In this document: piece after piece, positions 37,593-46,696 of the stretch | How positions within the stretch are numbered: position 1 is the stretch's first letter | Layout: each line of letters starts with the position of its first letter | DNA from: Burkholderiales bacterium | Lineage (GTDB): Bacteria; Pseudomonadota; Gammaproteobacteria; Burkholderiales; Burkholderiaceae_C | Direction of reading: 5' to 3' | NCBI GenBank assembly: GCA_016213325.1 | Contig: JACRAY010000013.1 | Coordinates: forward strand, 1 to 64,000 | Length of the DNA: 64,000 bases | The notes under the pieces: generated by a model | Database searches by the model: none | What the model was told of the DNA's origin: nothing | Seen by the model: only the letters and a program-made list of their open reading frames with translations | Translations under genes and position numbers: made by a program

Positions 37593-38858
37593 TCAGGGCT
37601 GCATCAGCTCGCGCATCGTGCGCTGGCCGACCCGGCGCCCGGGCGGCATGCCCTTCTTCGCGCGCTCGGCCTCGATGGCATCGCGCGTGTTGCGTCCCGG
37701 CACGCCGTCGGGCACGACCTTGGTGTGGCCCCGCTCCAGCAGCCACTGCTGCAGCTCGCGCACCTGCGCGCGGCTCAGGCCGGGGTCGTCGGTCGGCCAG
37801 GGGGTGACGATGCCGGGCCCGCCCGCCAGCTTGTGGGCGAGCACCGCCACTTCCATCACGTAGCGGTCCGAGTTGTTGTAGCGGTAGATCGACTGGAAGT
37901 TGCGTGACACCAGGAACGCGGGCCCGGGCAGGCCGACCGGCAGGAAGGGATAGAGCTCGGGATCGCCCGCCACCTGCAACGGCTGCAGCTCGCCGTTGGG
38001 CCCGACCGCCTGCCAGCCCTGCGCCGCCCAGTCGGACGCCTTGCGGCTGCGCGCCGGCAGGCGGATCGACTTGGCCGTAGGCGCGAACTCACGGCGTTGC
38101 GCCTCGGGCACGCGCACTTCCACATACACCGGCACGCCCATCGACCAGCCGCCGCGCTTTTGCAGGTGGCTCGCGGTGGAAGCCCAGGCATCGGGCTCGG
38201 ACGCCACGATGTCGATGACGCCGTCGCCGTCGCCGTCCACCGCGATCTGCTCGTAGGTGTCGGGCACGAACTGCGTGCGGCCGAAGGCCGCGGCCCACGA
38301 GCCCTGGTAGTGCTCGGGCACCACCTTGCCGTCGCGCAGCAGCCGCACCGCGGCGTACGCGCGCTCGCGCGACACGCAGGTGGCCGCCGGGTTGGGACAG
38401 GGCCTGAGGCAGGCATACGAGATCGCCGCGTCCAGCACCGGGATGCGGCCGCCGCTGGGGCCGTAGTTCGTCTCGATGCCGTAGATCGCGACCACCACCT
38501 CCCTGGGCACGCCGAAGCGCGCCTCGATGCGCTGCAGCGTTTCGGCGGCGCGCGCCAGCACCTGCTTGCCCTCGGCCACGCGCTGCTCGTCCGTGGTCAT
38601 GGCCAGGTCGTCCCACCAGTAGGTGGGCTCGCCGGCTTGCACCAGCATCGACTGGCGCACGCGGTCGTCGTAGCGCGCGGCGGACGCAATGCGCAGGAAG
38701 TCGTCGCGCACCAGCGGCCGCAAGGCGCCCGGCGTGCGGGCTGCCAGCTCCTGCACGCAGCCTGCAAACTGGTCCGTGCCCATCGGCTGGTCGAGCAGCC
38801 CGGCCTGAGCCCAGGGCGCCGCCAGCGCCAGCGCGACAGCGAAGGTTGCGCGCTTCAT
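37593..38858 (-). CDS. MltB-type lytic murein transglycosylase with peptidoglycan-binding domain
   Basis: 421 residues with a cleavable signal peptide (ALAAPWAQA, no lipobox, so periplasmic rather than lipidated). The catalytic domain is SLT family 3: IYGIETNYGPSGG carries the catalytic Glu (about residue 128), with FGRTQFVPDTYEQIAVDGDGDG following. Residues about 350-420 form a PG_binding_1 domain (LSRAQVRELQQWLLERG). It cleaves the glycan between MurNAc and GlcNAc with 1,6-anhydro formation. Its start overlaps the DUF3297 stop (ATGA). Confidence 0.92.
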   Translation of the reverse strand: MKRATFAVALALAAPWAQAGLLDQPMGTDQFAGCVQELAARTPGALRPLVRDDFLRIASAARYDDRVRQSMLVQAGEPTYWWDDLAMTTDEQRVAEGKQVLARAAETLQRIEARFGVPREVVVAIYGIETNYGPSGGRIPVLDAAISYACLRPCPNPAATCVSRERAYAAVRLLRDGKVVPEHYQGSWAAAFGRTQFVPDTYEQIAVDGDGDGVIDIVASEPDAWASTASHLQKRGGWSMGVPVYVEVRVPEAQRREFAPTAKSIRLPARSRKASDWAAQGWQAVGPNGELQPLQVAGDPELYPFLPVGLPGPAFLVSRNFQSIYRYNNSDRYVMEVAVLAHKLAGGPGIVTPWPTDDPGLSRAQVRELQQWLLERGHTKVVPDGVPGRNTRDAIEAERAKKGMPPGRRVGQRTMRELMQP

Positions 38859-39118
38859 CAGCGGTAGAACGGCTCTACCCTGCCTTTCAGCTTGAGCATC
38901 AGCGGCTGCCCCTTGCGGTCGACCGTCTTGCCCGCGGGCACCTTCACCCAGCCTTCGCTCACGCAGTACTCCTCCACGTCGTGGCGCTCCTGGCCGTTGA
39001 AGCGGATGCCCACGTCGTGCTCGAAGATGGCCGCCACGTGGTGCGGGCTGCGCGGGTCGGCCGACAGGCGGTCGGGCAGCGCGGGTTGGGACGATTCGGA
39101 AGCGGCGGGTTCATTCAT
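38858..39118 (-). CDS. DUF3297 protein
   Basis: 86 residues. LPDRLSADPRSPHHVAAIFEHDVGIRFNG and VEEYCVSEGWVKVPAGK are the DUF3297 core (RLS-x-P-x-S-P). The function is unknown. GACAAT on the minus strand (39125-39130) ends 6 bases before the ATG. It overlaps the transglycosylase gene by four bases. Confidence 0.88.
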   Translation of the reverse strand: MNEPAASESSQPALPDRLSADPRSPHHVAAIFEHDVGIRFNGQERHDVEEYCVSEGWVKVPAGKTVDRKGQPLMLKLKGRVEPFYR

Positions 39119-39309
39119 GTCCGTATTGTCCCGTGGCGGGCGCCTTCACACGGGTAGGACGAATCCTATGGCTCGTCGGTGGGAAAGGCCCGCCGGAACC
39201 GGAAAACGCCGAGGCATTGATTCGGTGGCCTCCGATGGCTGGCGGGCCGGTCGTCGTCCATAGTGACATCACGCATCGGGAACGATGCATCCGCACCAGG
39301 AGCCGCAAG

Positions 39310-39516
39310 ATGATCGACAACCTGTCCACCCAATTCCAGCTGCGCTTCCGCTCGCTGTTCGACGCGGGCCGCGGTTTCGCCTTTCCCTGCGACTGCTCCG
39401 GCCACGTGGACCTGGACAACCTGACAGAACGCGCGCGCAACAACTACTTCTACGCCCGCGCCATGGTCGGCCGCGAGCTGACGGTGCCCGCGGTCGAGTG
39501 CACCGTGCTGCACTGA
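39310..39516 (+). CDS. Small conserved hypothetical protein
   Basis: 68 residues (starts MIDNLSTQFQLRFRSLFDAG). It contains FAFPCDCSGHVDLDNLTERARNNYFYARAMVG. The pattern is consistent with a small cytoplasmic protein conserved in Burkholderiales, with two close Cys (C-D-C). AGGAG at about 39298-39302 could serve the ATG. No function is known. Confidence 0.65.
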   Translation: MIDNLSTQFQLRFRSLFDAGRGFAFPCDCSGHVDLDNLTERARNNYFYARAMVGRELTVPAVECTVLH

Positions 39517-39548
39517 CGAGAATATGCGACGCTCGCACGCGAGCGCGC

Positions 39549-39606
39549 TTGACGGCGAGCGGCCCGCGCTGGCACACTTCGCATCCCTTTCAACCCACCA
39601 CAGGAG
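39549..39606 (+). promoter_or_regulatory. Promoter and ribosome-binding site of a 12-codon ORF
   Basis: TTGACG (39549-39554), an 18-base spacer and CACACT (39573-39578) make a sigma-70-type promoter. AGGAG (39602-39606) lies 7 bases before the ATG of the short ORF at 39614. Confidence 0.4.
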
Positions 39607-39613
39607 AGTAGCC

Positions 39614-39652
39614 ATGACCCGAGCAGATGTTGCCCTCCTGTCGGCCGCCTGA
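39614..39652 (+). CDS. 12-residue ORF, possible leader peptide
   Basis: Encodes MTRADVALLSAA and stops at 39652. It has one of the better ribosome-binding sites in the window, yet the reading frame ends after twelve codons and 151 bases separate it from rsgA. It has no codon run that would suggest classical amino-acid attenuation. The rest of the gap to 39803 holds no other gene that I recognise. It may be a regulatory upstream ORF or the remains of a lost gene. Confidence 0.3.
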   Translation: MTRADVALLSAA

Positions 39653-39803
39653 AGCGCGACGCTTCTTCGTCATCCAGCAGGCCCGCTGATCCGCCGCTCC
39701 CCGCGGCCGACAACACACCCCTCCAGTTCCGTGCATGCGCTTCGCTGCGCCCGCACGGCTGCCGCGCCGTTCGTGCGTGGCGTTGGCCTGCGTATGACTG
39801 TCA

Positions 39804-40880
39804 ATGACCGACTTCGCTTTCGAAAGACTTCGCCCCTTCGGGCTCACGAACGCCATCGTGAACCGCCTGGGGCTGCATGACCCCGCCGCCGACGCCCACC
39901 GGCTGATGCGGGTGATGGAAACCCAGCGTGACGAGTTCACGTTGCATGACGGCAGTGCCGAGCACAGCGCGCGGGCCATCCCGCGCCTGGTGCTGGCGCT
40001 GCAGGCGCAGGAGACTGCGCTGACCATCGGCGACTGGGTGCTCGCCGCTGCGGATGCGCAGGGCGACCTGTGGATCCACGAACGCATCGAGCCCGTGACG
40101 CAGATCGCGCGCCGCGCCAACGACGGGCGGCGCCAGCCCCTCGCGAGCAACGTCGACACGGCGCTGCTGGTGATGGGCCTCGACGCCGACTTCAACCCCC
40201 GCCGCATGGAGCGCTACATCGCCATGGTGCGCGCCTGCGGCGTGGCGCCGGTGGCGGTGCTGACCAAGGCCGACCTGGGCGGCACGGCGGGCCTGCGCGC
40301 GGCGCAGTTGCGCGAGCGCCTGCCCGGCGACGTGCCCATCCTCGCGGTCAACGGCCTGAGCGGCGAGGCGCGCCTGGCACTCGCGCCGTGGGTGCAGGCG
40401 GGGCAGACGCTGGTGCTGCTGGGCTCGTCGGGCGCGGGCAAGTCGACGCTGACCAACACGCTGACCGGCGAGCAGACCCAGGACACGGGGGGCGTGCGGC
40501 GCGGCGACGGCCGCGGGCGCCACACCACCACGGCGCGCTCGCTGCACCGGTGCGTGGAAGGCGCCTGCATCATCGACACGCCCGGGCTGCGCACCTGGCG
40601 TCCCGACGCCGACGGCGAGTCGCTGGCAGCGGCGTTCGGCGACGTCGCGGAGCTGGCCGTGAACTGCCGCTTTCGCGACTGCCGCCACGAAGGCGAGCCC
40701 GGCTGCGCGGTGCGCGGCGCGGTGCCCGAAGACCGCCTGCACAACATGCGCAAGCTGCTGCGCGACGCGCAGCGCGTCGACCAGACGCCGCTGGACCGCA
40801 TCCAGCAGCGGCGCAAGTGGAAGGCGATCGGCAAGGCGGGCTCAGAGCGGTCGCGCAGCAAGCGCGATTACGGGCCTTAG
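39804..40880 (+). CDS. rsgA: Ribosome small-subunit-dependent GTPase RsgA
   Basis: 358 residues. N-terminal OB fold, then the circularly permuted GTPase order: G4 LTKADL first, then G1 GSSGAGKSTLTN and G3 DTPGLR, as in RsgA/YjeQ. The C-terminal zinc site is CRFRDCRHEGEPGC. RsgA helps mature the 30S subunit and checks the decoding centre. The upstream codons FGLTNAIVNRLG fit the family. It faces the following hypothetical gene with a 3-base gap. Confidence 0.95.
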   Translation: MTDFAFERLRPFGLTNAIVNRLGLHDPAADAHRLMRVMETQRDEFTLHDGSAEHSARAIPRLVLALQAQETALTIGDWVLAAADAQGDLWIHERIEPVTQIARRANDGRRQPLASNVDTALLVMGLDADFNPRRMERYIAMVRACGVAPVAVLTKADLGGTAGLRAAQLRERLPGDVPILAVNGLSGEARLALAPWVQAGQTLVLLGSSGAGKSTLTNTLTGEQTQDTGGVRRGDGRGRHTTTARSLHRCVEGACIIDTPGLRTWRPDADGESLAAAFGDVAELAVNCRFRDCRHEGEPGCAVRGAVPEDRLHNMRKLLRDAQRVDQTPLDRIQQRRKWKAIGKAGSERSRSKRDYGP

Positions 40881-40883
40881 GCC

Positions 40884-41627
40884 CTAGAACTCCCGCAGCA
40901 GCTGCGTTCGGCGCTGGGCATACCAGCGCACCAGGCAGTCGCGGTCGCGGCAACTCGCGTCGCGCTGCGCCAGCGCCTGCTCGGTGCGGCGGCGGAAGCC
41001 CGCGGGGTCGCGCGCCACGCCACCGGCTTGCGCCTGCAGGCGCTGGATGTCGCTGTCGAGCTGCGCCAGTTCGGGGTCGCTGCAGGTCACGCGCTCGGCC
41101 GTGGAGGCACCGGCCCCGCAACTCAACATGATGGAGACATCGGGTGAGGCAGGCGGGGCGGCTGGGGCGGCGGCCCCCATCACCGCGGCCGGCGCACCCG
41201 CGTGCAGGTCACCGAGCCGCTGCAGGATGCGGTCGATCTCGACCGGTCCGCCGGCCACCTTGCACGCGGCGATCAATGCCACTTCGGCGTCGCGCGGCCT
41301 GCCCTGCCTGACCGCTTCGTTGGCCACGGCGACGAAGGCGCCCGACGAGGGCCGGTCGCGCAGCGCCATGGCGGCATCGAGCTGGTAGCGGCCGTCCTCG
41401 GCACCGCGTGCGGCCAGGGTGGGGCCGGGCGGACAGCGCGGGTTTTCAGAGACGGCGGCGGGTGCAGCGCCCGAACGGACAGGGGGCGCCAGTGCGGTCG
41501 ACTGGGGTGGCGGCGGCGGGACCTGTTCGAGCCAGCGCCCGGCGGACCAGGTGACGAAGCCGGCCACTGCCACCGCAGCAGCGGCCAGCACATAGGGGTG
41601 GCGGACGGCTGGGTTCATGCCTGTCAT
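40884..41627 (-). CDS. Membrane-anchored protein with LprI-like C-terminus
   Basis: 247 residues. One N-terminal membrane segment (VLAAAAVAVAGFVTW) is followed by a Pro/Ala-rich linker and a periplasmic part with paired Cys. The C-terminal 70 residues (CSDPELAQLDSDIQRLQAQ, later CRDRDCLVRWYAQRRTQLL) match the DUF1311/LprI pattern of lysozyme-inhibitor-like domains. Role unknown; an envelope-protective function is possible from the fold. Confidence 0.7.
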   Translation of the reverse strand: MTGMNPAVRHPYVLAAAAVAVAGFVTWSAGRWLEQVPPPPPQSTALAPPVRSGAAPAAVSENPRCPPGPTLAARGAEDGRYQLDAAMALRDRPSSGAFVAVANEAVRQGRPRDAEVALIAACKVAGGPVEIDRILQRLGDLHAGAPAAVMGAAAPAAPPASPDVSIMLSCGAGASTAERVTCSDPELAQLDSDIQRLQAQAGGVARDPAGFRRRTEQALAQRDASCRDRDCLVRWYAQRRTQLLREF

Positions 41628-41723
41628 CGTGCGCCTGTCTCAGCCGCAGGCTGTGGGCCGCGGACGCGGCCATCTGTAGGACAATGCAGTTGCCCATCCG
41701 TAGTTCATTTCCCCCGTTTCCCC

Positions 41724-42617
41724 ATGAAGTCCCTCCTGCGCCGCATTTCCCTTTTTGTCGCCCTTGCGCTGGCTGCCTGTTTCGCGCAGGCCCAGCCCTC
41801 GATGGTCCGCATCCAGACCACGCAGGGTGCGCTGGACCTCACGCTGGTGGCCGACGCGCCCGTCTCCACGGCCAACTTCCTCGCCTACTTGCGCGACGGT
41901 TCGTACAACGACGTGTTCGTGCACCGCAACGCGTGGCTTTCGTCCACGACGCCGTTCGTGATCCAGATGGGCGGCTACCGCTGGGCGGCCAGTGGGGCGA
42001 TCTCGCTGGTGCCGACCAAGCCGCCCATCACCAACGAGTTCAGTGCCCAGCGCTCCAACGTTCGCGGCACGGTCGCCATGGCCAAGATCGGCGGCAACCC
42101 GAACAGCGCCACCAGCCAGTTCTTCGTGAACATGGGCAACAACGCGGCCAACCTCGACGCGCAGAACGGCGGCTTCACCGTGTTCGCGCGCGTCACGCAG
42201 CCGGGCATGGTGGTGGCCGACCGCATTGCCAACCTGGTGCAGGTCGGCGTGAACATCAGCATCGGCGGCCAGATCCATTCACTGACCGACCTGCCGGTGT
42301 CGGGCTGGCAGCCAGGTGTCAACCCTGCCCGACACAACGTGGTGCTGTTCACCGATGCCTACGAACTGGCCACGGCCACCGAGACCGACCGCCTGTTCAA
42401 CTACCTCGAAGCGCAGTTCGCCCAGTACCTGCAGCCGCAAAAAGGCATCCGCGGCACCTGGGAGGGCTACACCTACAGCTACTACCCGGGCACCAACACG
42501 TTCGCCGGCGTGAAGGACGGCAAGGTCTGGTACTACATGCCGTCGGTCAGCGGCACCATCGGCGAGCTCGGCACCGTCGAGCACTGGTGGGGCCTGGCGC
42601 AAGCCGCCGGCTACTGA
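41724..42617 (+). CDS. Exported cyclophilin-type peptidyl-prolyl isomerase
   Basis: 297 residues with a signal peptide (ALAACFAQAQP). The cyclophilin domain spans about 28-215: TTQGALDLTL, APVSTANFLAYL, RGTVAMAKIGGNPNSATSQFFVN and FTVFARV. The C-terminal 80 residues (FNYLEAQFAQYLQPQ to EHWWGL) are an extra domain with aromatic repeats seen in uncharacterised secreted proteins. It would help fold periplasmic proteins. GACAAT at about 41680 could be its -10, with a pyrimidine-rich leader of about 30 bases and no Shine-Dalgarno. Confidence 0.9.
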   Translation: MKSLLRRISLFVALALAACFAQAQPSMVRIQTTQGALDLTLVADAPVSTANFLAYLRDGSYNDVFVHRNAWLSSTTPFVIQMGGYRWAASGAISLVPTKPPITNEFSAQRSNVRGTVAMAKIGGNPNSATSQFFVNMGNNAANLDAQNGGFTVFARVTQPGMVVADRIANLVQVGVNISIGGQIHSLTDLPVSGWQPGVNPARHNVVLFTDAYELATATETDRLFNYLEAQFAQYLQPQKGIRGTWEGYTYSYYPGTNTFAGVKDGKVWYYMPSVSGTIGELGTVEHWWGLAQAAGY

Positions 42618-45600
42618 CCTGCCGCGCGGAAGCGCACTTCGCGCAGGTAGCGCTCGAGCGACTCCATCTCGCCCTGCAGCGCCTGCGCGTCCCCTGCCAG
42701 CGCCTTCAATTCGATCTCGCGGCTTTGCCATGCCGCCCAGCGAAAACCGTAGAGCGCCAGAGCGCCGCCGGTGCGGTGCGCCAGGCCGCGCAGCTTCTCG
42801 CGGTCGCCGGCAGCCAGCGCCTGGTGCATCGCGGCCAGCAATTCCTGCCGCGACACGAGGAACGCAGGCACCTCCGCCAGCAGGTCGGCGTCCACGCACA
42901 CTTCCTCGTCGCGCGACGGCAGCGTCTGGATCGGTGCGATGCGGGGCTGCGCGGCGCCTGAGGGTTGGGCGGACGTGGCCAGTTCGAGCAGGGTCGCGAC
43001 CAGCGCCTCGCGCGTCACCGGCTTGGCGAGGTAGCGGTCGGCACCGCTCGCCAGGCAGCGCCGGATCGACGGCTCGTCGTCGTTCGACGAGGCCATGATG
43101 ATGGCGCAACGTTTGCGCCCCTCCTGCTGCTCGCGCTTGCGGATCCAGGTGACCGCTTCGACGCCGCCCATCACCGGCATCTCCATGTCGATCACGATCA
43201 CGTCGGGCCAGCGCCGCACCACCGCGTCGATCGCCGCGCGGCCGTTGACGGCCGTCTCCACCGTGAGCGGCGGCGAGGGCAGGTAGCGCCGCAGGATCAG
43301 CCGGTTGTACTCGTCGTCGTCCACCACGAGCACGTGGGCGGCCGGCAGCTCCGGCAAGGCGGCGAGCGGCGCGCGCACCGTAACCGTCGCATCGGCCGAA
43401 CGCGGCAACGCATCGGCCGGCAGCGGCCGCAGCGTGAGCGTGAGGCGCGTGCCGTCGGCGTCACTCGACGTCATCTCCAGCTCGCCTTCCTGCGCGCGCG
43501 CCATCAGGCGCGCCGAGTACGCGCCCAGTCCCGTGCCGCCGCTCTTGCCGGCGGTGGCGTACTTGGCGAAGAAGTGGCGCGCCACTTCATCGGGCACGCG
43601 GGCCGGGTTGTGCACGCGCACGCACACCGGCGGGCCGGCATCCAGCGCGACCGTCACCGTGCCTTCTGACGGCGTCGCTTCCACCGCGTTCTTCACCAGG
43701 TTGGCCAGGATCGAATAGCACAGCAGCTCGTCGGCGCGCGCGTAGACCTGGGCATCGCCACCCCACACCTGCAGCCGCACCTTGTTGGCTTCGGCGAAGC
43801 CGTGCAGGTCGACCAGTACGCGCTCAGCCACCTCGGCCAGGTCGACGGCCTGCGGCCGGAACTCGTAGCTGCCGGTCTCCATCTTGTACAGGCCGAGCGA
43901 GAGGTTGACCATCTCGAGCATGCGGAACCCCGCGCGGTCCGCGATGCCCAGCAGCTCGCGCTGGTCCGGCCCCAGCGTCGGGTCTTCGCGCAGCAGCCGC
44001 GTGACGCCGATGATGCTGTTGAGCGGCGTCTTCATGTCGTGGCGCGCCATGCGCTCCACGTCCTCCTGCATCTCGCGGCGCTCGGTCACGTCGATGAAGG
44101 AGCAGATGTAGCGCAGTGTGCGGCAGTCGCTGCCGGTCAGGCTGATCGCCTCGGCCAGGATCCACACCGGCCGGCCGTCGGCGCGGACCAGCCGGTACTC
44201 CCAGGGCTCGTGCCGCATCTCGCCACTGGCGATGCGGCAGGCGCGCAGTTGCGCGAGGAAACGGGTCCGCACGATCTCGCGGTCGGCCGGGTGGATGAAC
44301 TCGTAGAACACCGGCCACTTCGAGGTGTCGGCGTCGCCCGGGTAGCCCAGGATCTCCTTCAGCCGCTCGGAATACGTCACGTGGTTGGTCGTCGTGTCCC
44401 AGTCGTAGATGCCGGCCTTGGTGGTGCGCACCAGCAGGTCGCCGCGGAGGCGCTGCTCCAGGGCTCGCAACTCTTCGGCATTGAGCGCACGGGCCAGGCG
44501 TCGCGCCAGCACGATGGCCGGCGCGAGCACGAAGGCGAGCAGGCCGAAGGGTGCAATGCTTCGCGCAGCGCCGCCCACGTTGTAGCGCAGCACGTCGAAC
44601 CCGATCACGCCGATGGCGATGGCCATGCCGCCCAGCATCACCTGGGCGCCGCTGTCCCCTTCGCGCGCGGCGCGCAGGAAGGCCCACGTGGTAGCCAGCA
44701 GGATGCCCACCACCACGGCCTGCCCGACCGGTGCGAGGTGGCTGTACCAGCTGGCGGGCGTCAGCACGACAGCGGCGGTACAGGCGCCACAGGCCGCCAG
44801 CAGCAAGCGCAGTGGCAGCTTGTGCAGGTGGCGCACGAAGAGCCGCCGCACCAGCACGAGGAAGCACGCCATGCTGGCAAACCACGCGACGTATTCGATG
44901 CGCAGGTAGGCCTCCCAGCCGGCCTCGGCGCGCCCCAGCAGCAGCAGCAGGCGCTCGCCCGTCATGTCCGAGTACAGCGCCAGCACCAGGCAGAACGCGC
45001 CGAACAGCAGCGGCGTCACGTCCTTGGGCCGCGCCAGCCAGAAGATGCACGGCACCAGCCCCAGGACCAGGTAGGCGCCGAGCAGCACGGTGTTGAGCAC
45101 CAGTTGCTCGCGCATGTCGGCCAACAGCGCTGCATGGGCACCCACCGCGGGGGCGCGCACCATGCCGCCGGCCCGGTGGCTGAAGTTGGACATGTGCACG
45201 GTGAGCTGCAACGGGCAGGCGTAGGGCTGCGTCAGGTTGGCGCGGCCGCCGATGGCGGGCCGCGCAGTTTCGGCCGACGTCCCCGGCGCACCCTGCGAGG
45301 CGGCGAGCTCGCCGTTGACGTACAGGCGCCAGGCGGTGCGCTGCGCCGGCATCGCCACGGCCAGCTGCTCGCCCGCGGGGCAGCGGACGGCGAGCCGGTA
45401 GGTGGCAAAGCCGTCGGCACTGCCCGCCGGGCCCTCCCCGGCCGCACGGCTCCACGGCGCCGGCACCGCCACGAAGCGGTCGTCCAGTGGGGCGGCGGGA
45501 TCGACGAAAGCGCGCCACGCAAAAGCCCATTCACCGTGCAGCTCGGCGCTGGACGCGCCGATCGAAGGCAGGTCGAGCACGCCCCGGCTGGCGGCAGGCG

Positions 45601-45679
45601 CTGCAGCGCCCGCGGCCGCGACACCTGCCGCCAACAGCAGGCTGCAGGCCGCACGCAGCGCTCGCGTGATCGGGCTCAT
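42611..45679 (-). CDS. Hybrid sensor kinase with 7TM sensor, PAS, receiver and Hpt domains
   Basis: 1022 residues. A signal-like N-terminus leads to a periplasmic sugar-binding-like domain (about 30-180), then seven or eight membrane helices (about 195-385, AYLVLGLVPCIFWLA onward) as in 7TMR-DISM sensors. A PAS domain follows (GIYDWDTTTNHVTYSERLKEILG), then HisKA with RHDMKTPLNS, HATPase with LVKNAVEA and GGTGLGAYS, a receiver with IDMEMPVMGG as acceptor, and a C-terminal Hpt with GLAHRTGGALALYG. All parts for a full phosphorelay in one chain are present; the regulator it feeds is not adjacent. ATG 45679 starts the signal peptide. Confidence 0.9.
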   Translation of the reverse strand: MSPITRALRAACSLLLAAGVAAAGAAAPAASRGVLDLPSIGASSAELHGEWAFAWRAFVDPAAPLDDRFVAVPAPWSRAAGEGPAGSADGFATYRLAVRCPAGEQLAVAMPAQRTAWRLYVNGELAASQGAPGTSAETARPAIGGRANLTQPYACPLQLTVHMSNFSHRAGGMVRAPAVGAHAALLADMREQLVLNTVLLGAYLVLGLVPCIFWLARPKDVTPLLFGAFCLVLALYSDMTGERLLLLLGRAEAGWEAYLRIEYVAWFASMACFLVLVRRLFVRHLHKLPLRLLLAACGACTAAVVLTPASWYSHLAPVGQAVVVGILLATTWAFLRAAREGDSGAQVMLGGMAIAIGVIGFDVLRYNVGGAARSIAPFGLLAFVLAPAIVLARRLARALNAEELRALEQRLRGDLLVRTTKAGIYDWDTTTNHVTYSERLKEILGYPGDADTSKWPVFYEFIHPADREIVRTRFLAQLRACRIASGEMRHEPWEYRLVRADGRPVWILAEAISLTGSDCRTLRYICSFIDVTERREMQEDVERMARHDMKTPLNSIIGVTRLLREDPTLGPDQRELLGIADRAGFRMLEMVNLSLGLYKMETGSYEFRPQAVDLAEVAERVLVDLHGFAEANKVRLQVWGGDAQVYARADELLCYSILANLVKNAVEATPSEGTVTVALDAGPPVCVRVHNPARVPDEVARHFFAKYATAGKSGGTGLGAYSARLMARAQEGELEMTSSDADGTRLTLTLRPLPADALPRSADATVTVRAPLAALPELPAAHVLVVDDDEYNRLILRRYLPSPPLTVETAVNGRAAIDAVVRRWPDVIVIDMEMPVMGGVEAVTWIRKREQQEGRKRCAIIMASSNDDEPSIRRCLASGADRYLAKPVTREALVATLLELATSAQPSGAAQPRIAPIQTLPSRDEEVCVDADLLAEVPAFLVSRQELLAAMHQALAAGDREKLRGLAHRTGGALALYGFRWAAWQSREIELKALAGDAQALQGEMESLERYLREVRFRAAGQ

Positions 45680-45738
45680 GGCTGAGCGCCAGTTTATCGG
45701 CGCAGCCGCTGGGCAACGAAGGTTTATCATCGGGGCTC

Positions 45739-46323
45739 ATGCAGTCAGGCCCCCGAGACGTTGCGCAGGTCCGGCTGGACAACGCGCTCGCGCTGTTCGA
45801 AGAGTTCGTCCGCAACACGGTCAAGCACCCCGACGCGGCCACGCTGCGCGGGCTGGAGCGGCGTTTCGCGGAGCGGCTGGAAATCCAGCCCAGCTACTGG
45901 AGCCAGATCAAGAGCCGCTCGCGCCAGATCGGCGAGCGGCTGGCGCGGCAGTTCGAGGTGCTGTGCCACAAGCCGGTCGGCTGGATGGACTTGCCGCATG
46001 GGCCGTCGGTGCCGCCTGTGCCGGCGGTCCCCCCGATTCCTGCCATTCCCCCGTTGCCGGCGCAAGGTGAAAGCCCGCTGCCGCAGGACGACGACGAGCG
46101 CTTCATCGTGGGCCTGGTGCTCACCTACTACCGGCGCCACCCGCAGCGCGCGCGCACGCGGCTGCTCGACTTGCTGGGTGAGGTGCTGGTACCGGCACCT
46201 GCGACCACACCCGCCGCTGCGGCGAGGCCGCTGGCGCCGAAGCCCGGCTCCGCGCTGGAAGACTCGCACTCGCTGTGGCAGCGCTCGCAGTCGGGCGTGG
46301 CGCCCTTGAAGCGCAAGCGCTAG
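45739..46323 (+). CDS. XRE-like helix-turn-helix protein with Pro-rich linker
   Basis: 194 residues. Residues about 30-85 have the pattern LEIQPSYWSQIKSRSRQIG-ERLARQFEVLCHKPVGWMD, which matches the C-terminal half of phage-repressor-type HTH domains in betaproteobacteria (S-x-x-S-Q-I-K, I-G-x-x-x-A-R, G-W-M-D). A Pro-rich spacer (VPPVPAVPPIPAIPP) leads to a helical tail with RFIVGLVLTYYRRHPQRAR. It is divergent from the large sensor kinase with 59 bases between starts and may regulate it. TATCAT ends 8 bases before the ATG. Confidence 0.75.
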   Translation: MQSGPRDVAQVRLDNALALFEEFVRNTVKHPDAATLRGLERRFAERLEIQPSYWSQIKSRSRQIGERLARQFEVLCHKPVGWMDLPHGPSVPPVPAVPPIPAIPPLPAQGESPLPQDDDERFIVGLVLTYYRRHPQRARTRLLDLLGEVLVPAPATTPAAAARPLAPKPGSALEDSHSLWQRSQSGVAPLKRKR

Positions 46324-46370
46324 GTGTTGCACCAGCCACACAAAACCCGCCCCTGGTGAAAAAACCAGCT

Positions 46371-46397
46371 TGCGCTTGATAATCGATTGTTTATCAT
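46371..46397 (+). promoter_or_regulatory. Promoter with TGATAAT/TTTATCA inverted repeat
   Basis: TTGCGC (46371-46376), a 15-base spacer and TATCAT (46392-46397) form a possible promoter. TGATAAT (46377-46383) and TTTATCA (46390-46396) are an interrupted inverted repeat that overlaps the -10, and outer arms CTTGCGC and GCGCAAG (46369-46375 and 46400-46406) extend the symmetry. The pattern resembles a Fur-type operator but does not match the 19-base consensus closely. Confidence 0.4.
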
Positions 46398-46403
46398 TTG
46401 CGC

Positions 46404-46646
46404 AAGTCGGCGAAACCGCCGATGACGACGAGCCCACCCACCCCTGCTTAGCAACATGTCCTTCAACCAGCTGTCCATGACCCAAGCCGCCGCCCGCTCC
46501 CGCGGGACCTGCGCGCTGCATGGCATCGACTGCGTGAAGCGCATCGGCCTGCGAAGCATCCAACCCCGGGGCGCCGCACCCCCACCCTGCTGACGAAGCG
46601 CAGGTGGTGCGACGGCCCGGTGCATTTGCCCCGGGCCGTTTTGTTT
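46404..46646 (+). ncRNA. Candidate small RNA or leader of about 240 bases
   Basis: A transcript starting just after the promoter at 46371-46397 would end at the terminator at 46612-46646. The stretch has an ORF of 45 codons (46456-46593, starting MSFNQLSMTQ and ending at TGA) with no clear Shine-Dalgarno. The TGA lies 18 bases before the terminator stem. It may be a leader peptide controlling the next gene (46697) by attenuation, or the whole may be a small RNA. No known family was recognised. Confidence 0.35.
46612..46646 (+). terminator. Intrinsic terminator or attenuator
   Basis: ACGGCCCGG (46612-46620) pairs perfectly with CCGGGCCGT (46631-46639) and is followed by TTTTGTTT (46639-46646). 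This is the most textbook Rho-independent terminator in the window. It lies 51 bases upstream of the ATG of the following gene. Confidence 0.75.
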
Positions 46647-46696
46647 GCGGGACCCGGAAGCCGGATGGCAGTGACAACGAAACAGGAGAACGAACC

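Noticed and set aside
39570..39585. Sigma-54 promoter (TGGCAC then GC)
   Set aside because: GG and GC are separated by 8 rather than the required 10 bases.
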